NCBI GenBank assembly: GCA_905182985.1
Contig: CAJJDN010000007.1
Coordinates: 53,443-117,442, forward strand
Reading direction: 5' to 3'
DNA length: 64,000 nt
Origin: Paramecium sonneborni
Taxonomy: Eukaryota; Ciliophora; Oligohymenophorea; Peniculida; Parameciidae
The notes beneath the pieces are model-generated. The model was not told where the DNA came from, did not search any database, and saw only the letters and a program-made list of their open reading frames with translations. The position numbers and the translations under genes were made by a program. Below, in pieces: positions 1 to 12,665 of this stretch (position 1 is its first letter; the number at the start of each line of letters is the position of its first letter).

Positions 1-2040
1 ATATCTTACTTAACTCCTATATGTTAATCATTTATCACACCTTCTCTTTTAAAACATTCTATTCTTACAAATGTCTACCATTTCTTCTTCTCCTTTCTTT
101 TAAACTTCTTTCTTTCCGATGTATCTTGATTAAACACAATTAATTAATTTGAATCTACTACTAAATGAGTTACATCGCATTCAGTACTGTAATGAGTTAT
201 AGATTAACAAGTATAGCATTACCCAATTGCTGAAAAATCTTTTTAAAATTCTATCTTATCTTTAATCATCCAATATTTCTCATAATCTTCATTAAATTTA
301 GCTAAAGTTATTAAGAAATCCTCTCTACTAATTTTGTATAATTAACTGTATTGTAAAGCTTAGGCTGATGCTTTCCTTTCAAATCCAGTAAGAAATGAGT
401 ATTCTCCAAAATATTCACCTTTATCTAATTTCTTTAATTGTAATTATTTATGAAAATTATTTGGGAAAATGGAAACACTACCTACACTTATAAAATAAAT
501 TGATTAATCATCTAAAAATTCAGGATCTTAACCTAAAAATATCATTTCATATTCTGCATAATTCATTTCCTAAATTGAAGCTGATAATTCTCGAAGAAAT
601 CCTCTTGAAAAATTTGTACAAAATAATGGTATTTAAAGTAATATTTTACCACAACTAGCTAATTACAATTCTGCTTTCAGTTCTGGAGCCAATTCCCCTA
701 TTATCTCCTATTCTCCTTGTATATCCCTATTTCCCTCTTAGAACCAATGTTCATTTAAATATTATCTAACACGTTCTCTTAGATTTTGAGGTACTTCTTT
801 TACCATCATATATCTATTGATAATTAAACGTTATTAATAGCGTTTGATATCATATATAGCATATTCTTCCAATATCTTAAATATTATATTCACCATCACT
901 GCAAAAATAAGAACTGCAAATAATATGCCACCCATACCAACAAGCACTTCAAAAGTATTTAGTGGTTACATATCACCATATCCCATAGTAGTAGTAGTTG
1001 TACCAACACTAAAATAATAAGAATAAAAAAATTTTTAAATCTGTGTCAATTCACTTATGGCTCCAAAATTGCCTTCATGAGTCAGCCAAGAATTATATCC
1101 TCTGTTTGTTGCATATAAACAAGCCAAATACCAAATACAGGCATATACAATAAATACAAATTACAAAACTGCTAATACTTTTGCAATCTAAAATATAGTT
1201 CTTACTCTACGATGCAGCATGACGAGTTCTCCAAATTAAAATGATATTCTAGTTAATGATGGGTATTTTAAATAGAATAAAAGATATATCCATCTCTCAT
1301 TATATGTCTGCATTATTTATCTGGTTAATAATGCTATGGTTGCAATTAAATCAAATAAAAATCTTGTTTATAAATATCTATGAGCAATTTAAGCTCTATC
1401 CATTACAAGATTTCCATGTGAATAATAAGCTGTATGAAATTCTAAGCACAAATCAAATGAAAAAGTAACTAAAGTTACTACTGCAATAAATATTTTTGCC
1501 CATTCAGGTACAAACTTAATTTATAAAATATATTACTTCCCAAACTTCTTAGTCAAAAGAAATATAGATAGGTATTTCATAGAAAAAAAACAAAATTATT
1601 AATCCCACCCATCCTTTCCAAAATAATAGACCTGGACTGTTTGGATAAAAAATTGGTATAGCTTCATGAACTATTAATTATTTGAATCTAAATTACATCT
1701 TCTATAACATCCAGGTAAAACTATTTATATCTATTTTTCTTCTTTAGCATCAGCAGTATGTTCAACTACATCATCATTATATACTTTTAATAGCAACCTT
1801 AATTTTTCTTCAGGTTACATCTCACTACCCTTGTAATACTAATAAATATCTTCAACATTCTTCTTATTCCCTTTTCGTATTTTAGTCAGAATATATACTT
1901 ATTAATGAAATCGTCAAAGCCTTTTATTTAGCTGTTTGTAATTTAGCCCCATCATTTACAGACTATAATTGCTCATCTCCAAACTATCTCATTTCTATAC
2001 TGTCTACTGATGAGTTTGCAGAATCCTATTCTTTATTCAT
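1..2040 (-). CDS. Voltage-gated-type K+ channel with cyclic-nucleotide-binding domain, C-terminus off window
   Basis: This is a plasma-membrane potassium channel of the EAG/CNG/HCN-related superfamily. The K+ selectivity filter TTMGYGDM is encoded at about 965-1000 and is followed by the S6 helix and a C-linker. A cyclic-nucleotide-binding fold lies at about 200-520, with the phosphate-cassette-like run FGEYSFLTGFERKASA. A hydrophobic S1-like segment (GWVGLIILFFFYEIP) lies near 1600. The proposed start gives MNKEQDSANSS, an acidic Q-rich N-terminus. A frame change at about 1860-1890 needs a short intron I could not place confidently, so the N-terminus is provisional. The frame is still open at base 1, so the gene is truncated by the window. 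Ciliates have large families of such channels controlling ciliary beating. Whether this one binds cAMP or cGMP is not shown by the sequence. Confidence 0.88.
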
Positions 2041-2299
2041 ATTTAAATTAATTAGATATAATTCACTATTGTGTGTTCAAAAATAATAATCAATTTATTC
2101 AAAACTTAAACTACATCTTTGTTATTTTATATGAAATATTTGATAATCAGTTTCATCATAATAAAATATCAGCTTTAGTTTCTATCTAAAAGTTGCCCTT
2201 GCCCTATAATGTATCCACATTATTTTTTTAACTTTACAAATCTTCTTTCTTTGAAATTCAAAGTTAACTTAACTCTTGCTCAATCAATTCCTGTACTTC

Positions 2300-2895
2300 T
2301 ACTTTATCTTTTATTTTTCATTCAATATCTATTATTCTTATAACCTACATTAAATTCAACTTTCAAGTTTACTTTTTTTTTCATTTAATGTCTTATTTTA
2401 GTTTTTCCTTTTTTTTATATATTTCAGGCTCATCTCTATATTTTTTCTTCGAATCTAGAAAATAACAACTCAATTAACTAATCTCTTAACGATTGACAGA
2501 TTTTAGTAGCACAAAATTCGCATCATATATTGAATTTCAAAGGTTTCTTTATCATTTTCTCAAAATTCAAAGATTTTCATAAGTTTTTATTTATATAAAT
2601 AAACTGAGGTAAAAGTAGAGAGCATTCGTGTTACAATTTTATCTTATCTTTTTTTTTTAAATTCAATATATTAATATAAACAAAAGTATACTAAGGAAAT
2701 CCATCAGATTGCCCAGATGTAATTAAAATATTAGATAAGGCTTCTATTATCATAATAAAACTTATTAAATTGAGAATGTTAGTCCAACATTTGGTTTTGA
2801 AATATTTATAAAATTCAGTAAATTTATGAAATCCTTTTCTATATTTTTTAACGATAAGGGATTCTAAATTTGTTTATATTGTTTTGGGAATTCAT
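2300..2895 (-). CDS. Possible small gene in the gap between channel and phosphatase genes
   Basis: This 960-bp gap (2041-2999) holds minus-strand open stretches that read like protein, for example runs containing SGQSDGFPQ and CQSLRDQLIELL. No single frame carries through and I could not fix introns. A candidate ATG at 2895 gives MNSQNNINK. With TGA as the only stop, open frames here could be chance. It may be a small gene with several introns, a decayed gene, or nothing. I recognise no domain. Confidence 0.25.
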
Positions 2896-2999
2896 ATTTA
2901 GAATTGAATATTTTTTAATTTAATAATGATATAAACAACTTACAATAATTATACTTTCTAAATTTCAATATTATAAAAAATATAATAGTCAAAATTTTT

Positions 3000-4203
3000 T
3001 CAAATCACTAACAGAAGTTTCATAGCTTCATCAAGACTTTGACATTGTTAGATTTACTTTAAAAAAAATGTTTTACCATTAATGTCTCTTACATCATCAA
3101 TTTACAACAAAACTTTTAAATAATCTATAACACCAATTAATTCCTAAAATAATAAAATGAATTACATTATCCTTAACATTATCAATGTAAGGTATAATAG
3201 GAATACCATTATCAATTTAGTAAGCATAAGAATAAGCAGCATTATCAATCAAAACAATATCCTTGAGATTTCTGTTTAAAATTCTCAAATCTTTTACATA
3301 TATGCCTTATTATGTTTATATGCAATGTTCTCTATATAATCTACAAGTGACCCATTTTTTTGTAGGATCTAATTTATCTATTATTTTATCAGCATATAAA
3401 GGATGAGATGCAGTAAAAATCATAACTTCAAAATGCTTAGAGCATTCCTGTAAAAATTACTGAGCAAAAGGCCTCACACTAATTCCTGCCTTTTTAATAT
3501 AGTTTAGTATACTTCGTGAATATATCCATTGGGCATTTAAATTGGAACTTTAAAATCAAATTTCATTTATGGTTACTCATTACAATGGATAAGAGTTTCA
3601 TCCAAGTCCAAGACTAATGTTTTTTATTTTTCTATTTAATAATTATATTATATTACTTATCTATTGAAAATTTATACATCTATGCTCAATTTCTTTAATT
3701 TCAGGTTAGAGAAATTGTTTGCTAAGTTGAAGACTATGAAATTATTATACAAAATGGTTAATATATAATTGAGCATACAGTCCTTCTAAATTTAAACCCT
3801 TTAGATATTTTCTTAAATTATCCATGTAATAAGTTCCTAAATTTATTTACTTAAATTGATTAAATGAGGACTCTTATGAACCTTATGAGTCTTCTTATAA
3901 CCATTCAAAAGATTCAGTTCTTTTAACTCTTAATGCTTTAAGTTCTTAGTTGAACTCATAAACCTGATATTAAGGATCAATATCCTATTGGTGATGATAA
4001 TTAGTTTTTCTAATTTTATTAATTTTAGATTTATCTGACGTTTTCATTTATGATTCTCTTGAAGTGAATTAGCTATTATTGAGTGAAGCATCTTTTATTA
4101 CTCTTCTTGCTGTCTATTCTTTTTTTGATGAAGTTTAAGAACTAAAAAAGGGGAGTTTTATATCCGTATATTATTTAATTGGTGATAGACATTCTATTTC
4201 CAT
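3000..4203 (-). CDS. SCP/FCP-type (NIF domain) phosphatase
   Basis: This is a HAD-superfamily protein phosphatase of the small CTD phosphatase/NLI-interacting-factor family. Family members dephosphorylate phosphoserines, classically on the RNA polymerase II CTD. The catalytic motif DLDETL is encoded around 3590-3605, followed by the family pattern IRPFAQ-like (SVRPFAQQFLQECSKHFEV), MIFTASHPLYA and LIDNAAYSY, which supplies the second acidic motif. About 170 residues of polar N-terminal extension precede the domain. Three introns are needed: 25 nt ending TAG, 23 nt ending AAG before the RPFAQ motif, and 22 nt ending TAG. With them the length is exactly 378 codons including the stop. The start MEIECLSP is the first ATG after an upstream TGA. 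The substrate is unknown; a second member lies at 18206-19345. Confidence 0.85.
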
Positions 4204-4689
4204 ACTTTGTTCTTGTTTTGGTTATATGATCAAATTAGGACTCTTTACTAATTATCACCTAAATATATACCTCTTAACCATAATTGGCCCTTTCACTTTT
4301 ACTCAACATTCTTGGTGTCTATTTTTTAGGAAGAGATAATTTTTCTAACATCATGACAATCAATTACATTGAAAGCTATTTCCTAATCCAATACAATCTT
4401 TTGGAATACTTCTTCCTTACCTTTAAAAAACACTATCAGATCTTAATTAATTGTTGTTTGAAGTATTCGTATAAATTTTTGGAGGTGAAGGCTTTCTGTT
4501 GCTATCAATAATATTGTCTTTTGAATTGTCATTTGTCAGAAATCGAGCATTACGTTTAGATCTCATCACTTATAAATATAAAATATTGATTAATACAAAT
4601 AATCATTGAAAAAATTACAACATATTTTTAACTTCATATTTATTTATAATTTTTTATGAATATTTTTCAACATTTTTCTTGTATGTCTC

Positions 4690-5456
4690 TCACCCAAATT
4701 TGGATAGAAAAGCTGAATTATAAATTTAGCCACTTTCCAACATTTATTTCTATGAATCAGACAAATTTTAAAGAGCTTAATCTTCTTCATCAGTTTTAGT
4801 TATATTTTATGTTTTAGATTTTAATTTACTTTATGATTATTAATATTAAGAAAAATCTCCCTACTTTATACCTCTATAAATAAGAACTTCAAAATCTTCT
4901 TTATCATCTGCTAATGCTATAAATTTTATCATAAATCCTAAAATTAATATTGCGTGCTCTAATCCAAGTACACTACCAGGTTCTAAATATTAAACTACTA
5001 TTTTTACATCTATAAATTGTATATCCCTACTGTTCAAATTATTGACATATTGCTGTTATGTATGTGTAAAAATCCTTATTTTTATTTTGTCTTTCAAAAC
5101 TCTTATGAAAGTCTTCATTTAATCTCTCAATTAATATTTATCTCACATATGTGTTTGTTAAATTTTTAAAAATATTAAATAAATTCGAAAACATCATAGA
5201 ATCTTCATTTTGATTTTTTATTTTTTTTTCATACCATATTTTTAATCTATCACTAATCTTAGATATATCTAGATCTTTTAAATCTGGATAACAGCTTTAG
5301 ATTGTAATTCTGACCATATCTGTAAAATTTAATGATTTAATTCTTTCTTATGTTGATAAGTATTTTGCTATTAAATTAGTGCAATCTAAAGATGGATTAT
5401 AATATAAAGCACAAAAATAAGTAAAGGTAAAATAAAGGGCATCCAAATAAAAAACA
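4690..5456 (-). CDS. Hypothetical protein
   Basis: I do not recognise this gene. The well-supported part reads from about 5410 down to a TGA at 4690. It includes NLIAKYLSTQERIKSLNF, CYPDLKDLDISKISDRL, and after a 25-nt intron QPGSVLGLEHAILILGF. The tail is polar and acidic (TDEEDQALQNLSDSQ). The N-terminus is unresolved: the coding frame has no ATG before about 5320, while an ATG at 5562 overlaps the stop of the upstream TPR gene and lies in a different frame. The start given is therefore a placeholder. No membrane segments or known motifs were seen. Confidence 0.5.
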
Positions 5457-5558
5457 ATTTGTTAATTTTATTTATTTAGTATGATTTATGATTAAGTTTA
5501 CTTAATTTCAGATTTTAACTTAATTTTTGATTATTTTTAAATTAATTAACTTCGGTGT

Positions 5559-6459
5559 TCATCTAATTTTCTTTCTAAATTTATTAAAAATTCGCATACT
5601 TTCTTCAAATATTTTTAAAGTGTAATTTTCATCTTAGTGTAAACCCAGTATTCTAACCTTCTCAGATTCTTCTTCATTCCCAAGAAGTTTTAATAAGTTA
5701 GCTAAAAATAATAAGATTATTAACCTTTTCTCTCATACAATTCTTTCTTGCCTGGTTTTAAAGAAATTGCTATATCACAACATTCCAAAGCCTCATCGTA
5801 ATTTTCTAAAGCTACAAAAGATTCCACTGATTTTATAAATTGATAAATACTTTTAGCAATAAAATATTTTTTCTTTTATAAAGCAGTATGAGCTTTCTCG
5901 AAATACTAAATTGCTTATCTGTGTACATTCATTTTTTAATAAACAATACCTTTAATAAATAAAAAATTAAACCAAATGAATAATCGACATTAGGTCCAGG
6001 CTTTTTTTTCTCAATTTCACATAAATTTTTTAAAGCTCCAGGATAATCTTCTTTAATCAAACAAATTTTAGCTAATTTAAAAATAGTCTTACTTGATAAA
6101 TAGAATACTCTTGTACAGTTTGGCTTTACCTTTTAAGCTTCTAATAAACATTTTTCAGCATTTTCTATCATTTATAATTTAAGATAGCATATTGATTTTA
6201 AGAGATAAACAGGAATAAATTATTATTTTAAAATAATTAAATCTCCTAATACTATAGCATCCATATATTTATCAATAGTAGCAAGAAGCAGCATTAAAAT
6301 AAATAATTCAGCAGATTCTTTCTCAATTTTTTCTAACTTTTCAATATCTTTTTTATGCATTTTTATCACAACAGCAATTAGTATAAACTTTAATTTTTCT
6401 TCAACAGGCATTTTCTCAAAAGCTTAAACAGCATCTCCTTTTGAATTTGAAGCTCCCAT
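5559..6459 (-). CDS. TPR-like protein with N-myristoylation-type N-terminus
   Basis: The start MGASNSKGD fits the N-myristoyltransferase consensus (Gly2, Ser6), suggesting membrane anchoring. The rest is helical with tetratricopeptide-like periodicity: YMDAIVLGDLIILK, LKSICYLKLQMIENAEKCLLEA, then LAKICLIKEDYPGALKNLCEIEKKKP and ALENYDEALECCDIAISLKP. TPR proteins usually scaffold protein complexes. The reading frame changes once between about 5690 and 5760, where a short intron must lie. The stop TGA at 5559-5561 is followed almost directly by the next minus-strand gene. The partner and process are unknown. Confidence 0.7.
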
Positions 6460-6474
6460 AGATAAAATAAAATA

Positions 6475-6572
6475 AAATGAATATTATTTTTTGAATTCTA
6501 TTAAACTTTTAAAATATATAGAGAAATGAATATTATTTTTTGAATTCTATTAAACTTTTAAAATATATAGAG
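6475..6572. repeat. Perfect tandem duplication of a 49-bp unit
   Basis: Bases 6475-6523 and 6524-6572 are identical 49-bp copies, beginning AAATGAATATT and ending ATATATAGAG. They lie just upstream of the minus-strand TPR gene (ATG at 6459) and 185 bp before the divergent membrane-protein gene, so within the shared upstream region. No coding role was seen. Confidence 0.9.
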
Positions 6573-6756
6573 ATGATATTTTTCCATATTACTCAATTTT
6601 TGATATAATGTATTTTTTAGTCAATCATAACTCATATTTCTTCATATATATTTTTTTTTAATTTATGATCTCTTATCTTCAAAATATGCATATTATTACT
6701 GAAATCTTTTAATTATGCTTACATATTTTACATAAATTATTATTATAATTATAAGA

Positions 6757-9700
6757 ATGAATTAAACAAATTCTTAAAATGAATCATAAATAGTATAGAA
6801 TGAAGAGGATTAAAATACTTTGTTGGAATAAAATAAGTAAGAATCAAGTGCAGATAATTAGACATCGTTAAATTGAGAAATCCTTTTTTATAAATCAGAT
6901 CGAATATAAATATTAAGGACCTGATCATCCATAAATCGCTGAATTATTAGAATTATTGGATGAAAAGCAAAGAAAACCTTTGTCTAATTAAACCTTAGAA
7001 AGTTTTCGACAAAAAATACTTTATTATGAAAAACAATTCAATAAAAATTGTACATTTATGGACAATATGTTTCAGATATCATTTTATTATATTTTGACTA
7101 TAATTGTTTATTTGAGCATATATTTTACATATTTAACAAGTGTGATAGTATTACTTAGTTTATGACTATAATTAGTCTTTGAAATCGGATGAAATAATAG
7201 TTAAGAGTTCAATTAAATTAAATATTGTTCAATAATTGCCTGAATTTGGTTTTATGATTACAAGTTTTACACTTGGGTAATATAACTCTTTATATATATT
7301 TAGAATAATTATCATAAAGAATTCAATAATTCTGTTGTTATTGTTTGCTTTAGGATGCATAATCCCTGCATTTTATTTATTTTATGTATATCTTGATGTA
7401 TTTAATTTAAATGAAAGTGCAATTGATTATGATATGGTTTTATTTTTAAGTGCATTTATAATTTCTATTTTGAATGGTATAATAGTTTCTGTTCTTTAAC
7501 AGATAGTAGAAAGTATGTATAATTAAATTATTGGTGCATTATTTTCAAGTGGATGGTGTTTGTTCATTGTTTACTTGTTAGGATTTTTAATATTTTCTTA
7601 TGTGATTGGTTTGGATATAATAACTGCTGAGAAAGTGATCAATTACATAATCAATTCATTATATATTCCAATATTTGTGGCAATCACATTTTCATACTTT
7701 ATGATAAATACAAGATTATTTGATTGGCCTGCAGGAATAATAAAAACAGCATTGGATAGGATTAAGATTAAAATATTGAAATAATAGATTTAAAAAGAAG
7801 ATTAATAATCCCAATAAACAGTTTAGATTACGACTTTAATTTCAAAGTTAGTAATATATTCTATTGGAGCATCCTACATAACTATGGAGATAATATTTTA
7901 TATTTTGTTAGCGTCAGAACTAAAATAATCAAAAATAGATTATACAGCAATAGTATCTTTATCATTAGAGTTGATAATAATTCCATTATATTTATTTTTG
8001 GGGGTGTTTATATCTGTAAGTGATAGAAAACCATAATACACATATTTATTAGTACCTTTAGTAATAGGAGCTCCAATAATTTTTGGATGCTTGAAATTGG
8101 GGAATTATTTAGAATATGAAAAGGATATAACTAATTTCACAGAGATTTTATATTATTGTCCACTTTTTGTGAATATTCTTTGGTTATCTTTAACATTGAT
8201 GGGATTAGATAAAAGGAGGTTGTTTATAAATTCTTTAGGATTTGTATGTTTTTTTATAGCCATTCCAATAGGTGTGTTTTTACCACTATATAATTTATAT
8301 CATTATTCATCTCTTTAGATAATAGCATATATATTTATTGTAATAGGAATGATAGTTTTATTATTGGTATTATTTTATTTCTTCATCTAATCAATGAAAG
8401 CAATAAAAAGAGCTAAAGAATTAGCTGATTAAGTAATTCCTACTTTTGATGAATTTAAATATTACAATTTAACAGATTTGGCATTCTGTATAAATTCAGT
8501 TTGCTTTTTATTATCTTATTTTATAATTAGTTATTTTTTTTGGTATATATTCGATCAAAATAACACAGCAACAGTTACAGAGGGTGCTGCTATGTTTGCA
8601 GTATTAGCAATTACTCCAACAATATTTGTACTTATCAACATAGCTCTTGGACATAAATCATTAGAAATTACATATGAATTTGCATAAGATATTAAGGAAT
8701 TATAGAAAATAGAAGAATTAAAGAATCGAAAGAGGATTTAATAAAGATTTTATTAAAACACTGCAGTATGTTGTGGAATTTTACTTCCCTTATGTTTATT
8801 CATTCCAATATCTTTGATAACAACAAACTAATCAGCATCAATATTTTTTGAAGCATTAGCTATTGGAATACCAATATGTTTTTTAATGTATAAATTTTTG
8901 ATAACTATTAAAAACAAATCAATTGCATTTGAAGATTTTTTTTAACCTTTTGTTAGTTCTCTATTATGGTGTTGTGTAATATTTCCATTTGGAGTAATAG
9001 TTCCAACAATGGCAGTATTTTTTAATAATGCTGATTCGACTTTTTAATATTTTGCATAAGGAGCTGTTGGTTTAGGATTATTTGTATGTATAATTGGAGT
9101 AACAGGTGCATCTTTATTTTTATCATTATTATTAAATAGAGAAGAATTTGAAAGAAAGAAGAGAGAAATTTTAAAAAAAGTAATGGAAATATTAAGAGAA
9201 AATCATGTTCTTAGTGATATTAGTGTAGTTGGAATATTATATATGAAATACTTAAATAAATTGTAAATAATTTATACAAAATTAAATGCTACAAAGAATT
9301 AGAGTTAAAAAAAGAAATAGAAATAAGAAGAGTTTAAATAATTAAAATAGATGTTGACAGAGAATCTAATTTAAGGAGAACCAATTAATGTAATAAAATA
9401 TGATGGACCAGAATTAGAGTATGATCATAAATTAGTAAGTAAAAATGTTTATTAAGAATATATTAATTTATTAGAATAGGAATTATTAGATAAATAGAAG
9501 AATATAATATAAGAATAGGAATTAACAGGTTGTAAAAAGTATATAATGGATTGTTTATGTTGTAGATGTGGACTTGAAGAAGTGAATTAATTAGAAAATT
9601 AAAAAAATGTTGAAATAATTAAACTTAGAGATCTTTATAAATTAGATGAAGATACTGGATAAAAAATGAATGATTTAATTCCATAATTTAATTCTGTTTA

Positions 9701-11975
9701 TAAAGTAGCTGAGGAAACTGATACACTTATAAAAAAGATAGACTTTTAAGCTGAGGATAAATAAATTATATATAAATAAAAATATAAACCAGTTTAAGAA
9801 ATAAAAAGTGAAAAAACTGATAGCTTAAATTAAATCCAATTAAAATAATTAAATGATAAAGCATTAGGAAATATTAAATCATCAGATTAATATTTTTCTT
9901 TATCATCATCTGATTAAATGATTGCAGAATTTATGCATGAAGTATTTATGGAGTTTGCTAATAATGATTAAGGTTTAGAACCTTCAATTTGTTTTGCTGA
10001 TTTATAATAATTTAGTAGATTAACTGATTTGCATTTTGATTTAATTGATTATGAAAAATATGCTAAAACTATTTGGGTTAATTAAACTTATAGTTTAAAT
10101 GAAATATAATTTGCAGGTTTAATTAAAGGTATAATAAAAGATTATGATGGAGATTAATTTGAAAATCTGAAATAGTTAGTTCTTGATCATATTTATCCTT
10201 AATTAATAACATCTATGAAATCTTTAATGATCAATTTTAAATACTCAAATAAAAAAGTTTTATAAAATAATAAAAACTAAGATAATCCTTTTTTAAGATA
10301 AAATTTTATTTCAAATGTTGTTTAAACAGAGTTCTCTAAATTTGATGCTATAAAAGTTAAGTAAGTATATAAAGAGGAAGTTAATAATTAATCAAGAATA
10401 AATAATGATGAAAATAGAGTTCCAAAATTATCTAAGAAATAAAAGGAATAAAAATACGATGAAGAAAAGTATTAAATAGAGTAAGTATATGCTTAAAAAC
10501 TACCATGTTATAAGAGATGTTGTTATTCATGTAATGATTGGTTTAGAATAAATGTGATTGAGAAATATTTTCCTAATCTAGCTGCTGCATAACCAAAACC
10601 AAAAATAGAAAAGAAACCAATCTTAGATAGTAAAAGAAAAAAAATGGGTGATTGGAAAGCAGTTGCTAAAATAACAATATAAGCTTTATTTGATGCAACT
10701 GAAGAATATGAAAAAAACTTAGCAAATTAATAATAAAAATCTATAGAATTTAAATTAACTTCTAGTAATATACTTGCTTTAATATTTAGAATATATGATT
10801 TATATAGTTTAGCAAGTGTGGCTTATAATCCTTAAGTAGGATGGTTTGGAAGTACTTCAATATCAGGAACAGATACTATTAGTGGATCAGCATTCTATGA
10901 TAGTTATGCATTCTTCTTTTATTTCTCTTTAGGTGTCTCAATACTTTATGGTCTCTTAGGATCTTTAAGTTTAGATGCTGTATAGAAGAATACTTTTGGA
11001 TAGGATGAAAATGGTAATTTAGCCAGATTCCCTCATTTATAATTTATCTTACCTAGAGTTATATCTATTTTAAGTGGTTTCTTTATGACAGTAATGAGAA
11101 CTTTTATGGATGCATATATTTGTGATTATAGTAATTTACCTTATCAATTCTTTAGAGATAAAACTATTGAATGTTTAACAAACTATCATTATATTTATAT
11201 GGGTTTAGGATTAATTGGTGTCGGAATTTATTATCCTCTCTCTACTTATTTATAACCTACATTTTAATTTAGTGATCATTCATTAGATTTAAAATTTAAA
11301 TCTACTTATATCATTATTTATGTTTAAGCTAAATTATTAATTATGGGATTAAGTTCATTTTTTAATACTTTAGATAATGCATTTGAATATTAAATGTTAT
11401 TCTCTATTGGAATCTTAGTTATTGTTTTAGCATTTCATATCAAAATGGAACCTTGCTTTGTTAAATGGTATAATATAATTGAATAAATGTTAATTTTAAT
11501 CATCATATTTATTTATACAGGTGCAGTTATTATTATTATGACTGGTAATAATATCATTGGAATTATTTTTACTGCTGCTGCCATTTTAATTGGTTTTATT
11601 GCTATTGCTATTTATCTTAAAATATCAGTCTATCGTAATTTTAATACTTAAAAAGTTACACCATAAGAGAATCTTTCAAGTATTTTATTTCATTTTTATT
11701 TAGTTATTGAATTAAAACCAATCCCAGATGAAAATAGGCTCAATATTTATGATTTAATTGCAGAATCATAGCTCCCTAAAGATTAATAAAATAAATCAAG
11801 AAAAAAAAATTAATAAAATACTGATTTTAAGGATCAATATCCTAATCTTGATATGACAATAGGAGACAATAATAATAAAAGTAGCAATCTGGAAGAATTA
11901 GTCAAGGTTAAAGATGAAATTAATATGGAACCAATATTAGTAAATAGATCCAATTTATCAAAATTGAGATTATGA
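6757..11975 (+). CDS. Giant polytopic membrane protein of unknown function (~1,710 aa)
   Basis: The ATG at 6757 gives a polar Q/N-rich start (MNQTNSQNESQIVQ). Introns of 25 nt (6837-6861), 28 nt and 27 nt, all ending TAG, restore one frame to the TGA at 11973-11975, giving 1,713 codons. The first ~800 residues contain many hydrophobic helices. A long cytoplasmic-looking, Q/K-rich region follows, with a Cys cluster (CLCCRCG near 9560; CYKRCCYSCNDW near 10510) and one EF-hand-like stretch (DYDGDQF near 10145). A second block of about ten membrane segments fills 10770-11640, and the tail is polar. It resembles the very large multi-span proteins of unknown function common in ciliates. The sequence alone does not say whether it is a channel, transporter or sensor. 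Confidence 0.85.
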
Positions 11976-12665
11976 ATTTGATAATAAAAATTTTTATTAA
12001 TCATTATTTCACTTTATTAAATTCCAATAAATTAAAGATTACTTTCTATAATCTATCAATTTAATCTTAATATCTGTCTTTCAATTTTCAGATCTAAGGC
12101 TAAAATGATTAAATAAATAATGGATTCAATCTTTGTATATATTTCAAGTGATTATTTTAATCTATTGCTATTGATGTTAGAAAAGTGAAAATATAATCTC
12201 AAAATTTTCTAATAAAATCTTTTAGTTAAATATTTGTGAAATTAATAAATAATATATTCATATGAATATATATTTACTATTTTTTTTTTCTCATTAAACA
12301 TATTTAATCATTTGCGAAAAATAAATAAATAATTTTTTCTGATATAAAGATTATAAAATATATATTCTTTCTATAATTTTACTATATCCATTTAAAAATT
12401 TACAAAAGATTTTCTCATAAGCTTTTGTAACATTAATTTTTTATTATAATTATAAATTATATATAAATTAAGCTTTGATTATAGTAAGAAGCGTAATTAA
12501 AATTCAGACCTTGGAATATTTTGAATAAAATTGAATAGTCTAGTAAGATAGATTAAAAAAATTATATAATAAATATTTGAATTATTAGTTTGATCCCAAT
12601 TTAAAATTTATTTATAATAAATAAATATCGGAAAACTGAGAAAAAAGTAAGTGTTGAAATAAATA
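11976..12665. other. Convergent intergenic region, no gene supported
   Basis: This region lies between two convergent stops. Short minus-strand open stretches exist, for example near 12390-12440, but no start, splice pattern or recognisable motif supports them. A palindrome around TATTCATATGAATA lies near 12255. The rest is A+T-rich with nothing supported. Confidence 0.6.

Noticed and set aside
8091..8318. Short standard-code open frames at 7560-8690
   Set aside because: They are pieces of the single long membrane-protein gene, cut only if TAA/TAG are read as stops.
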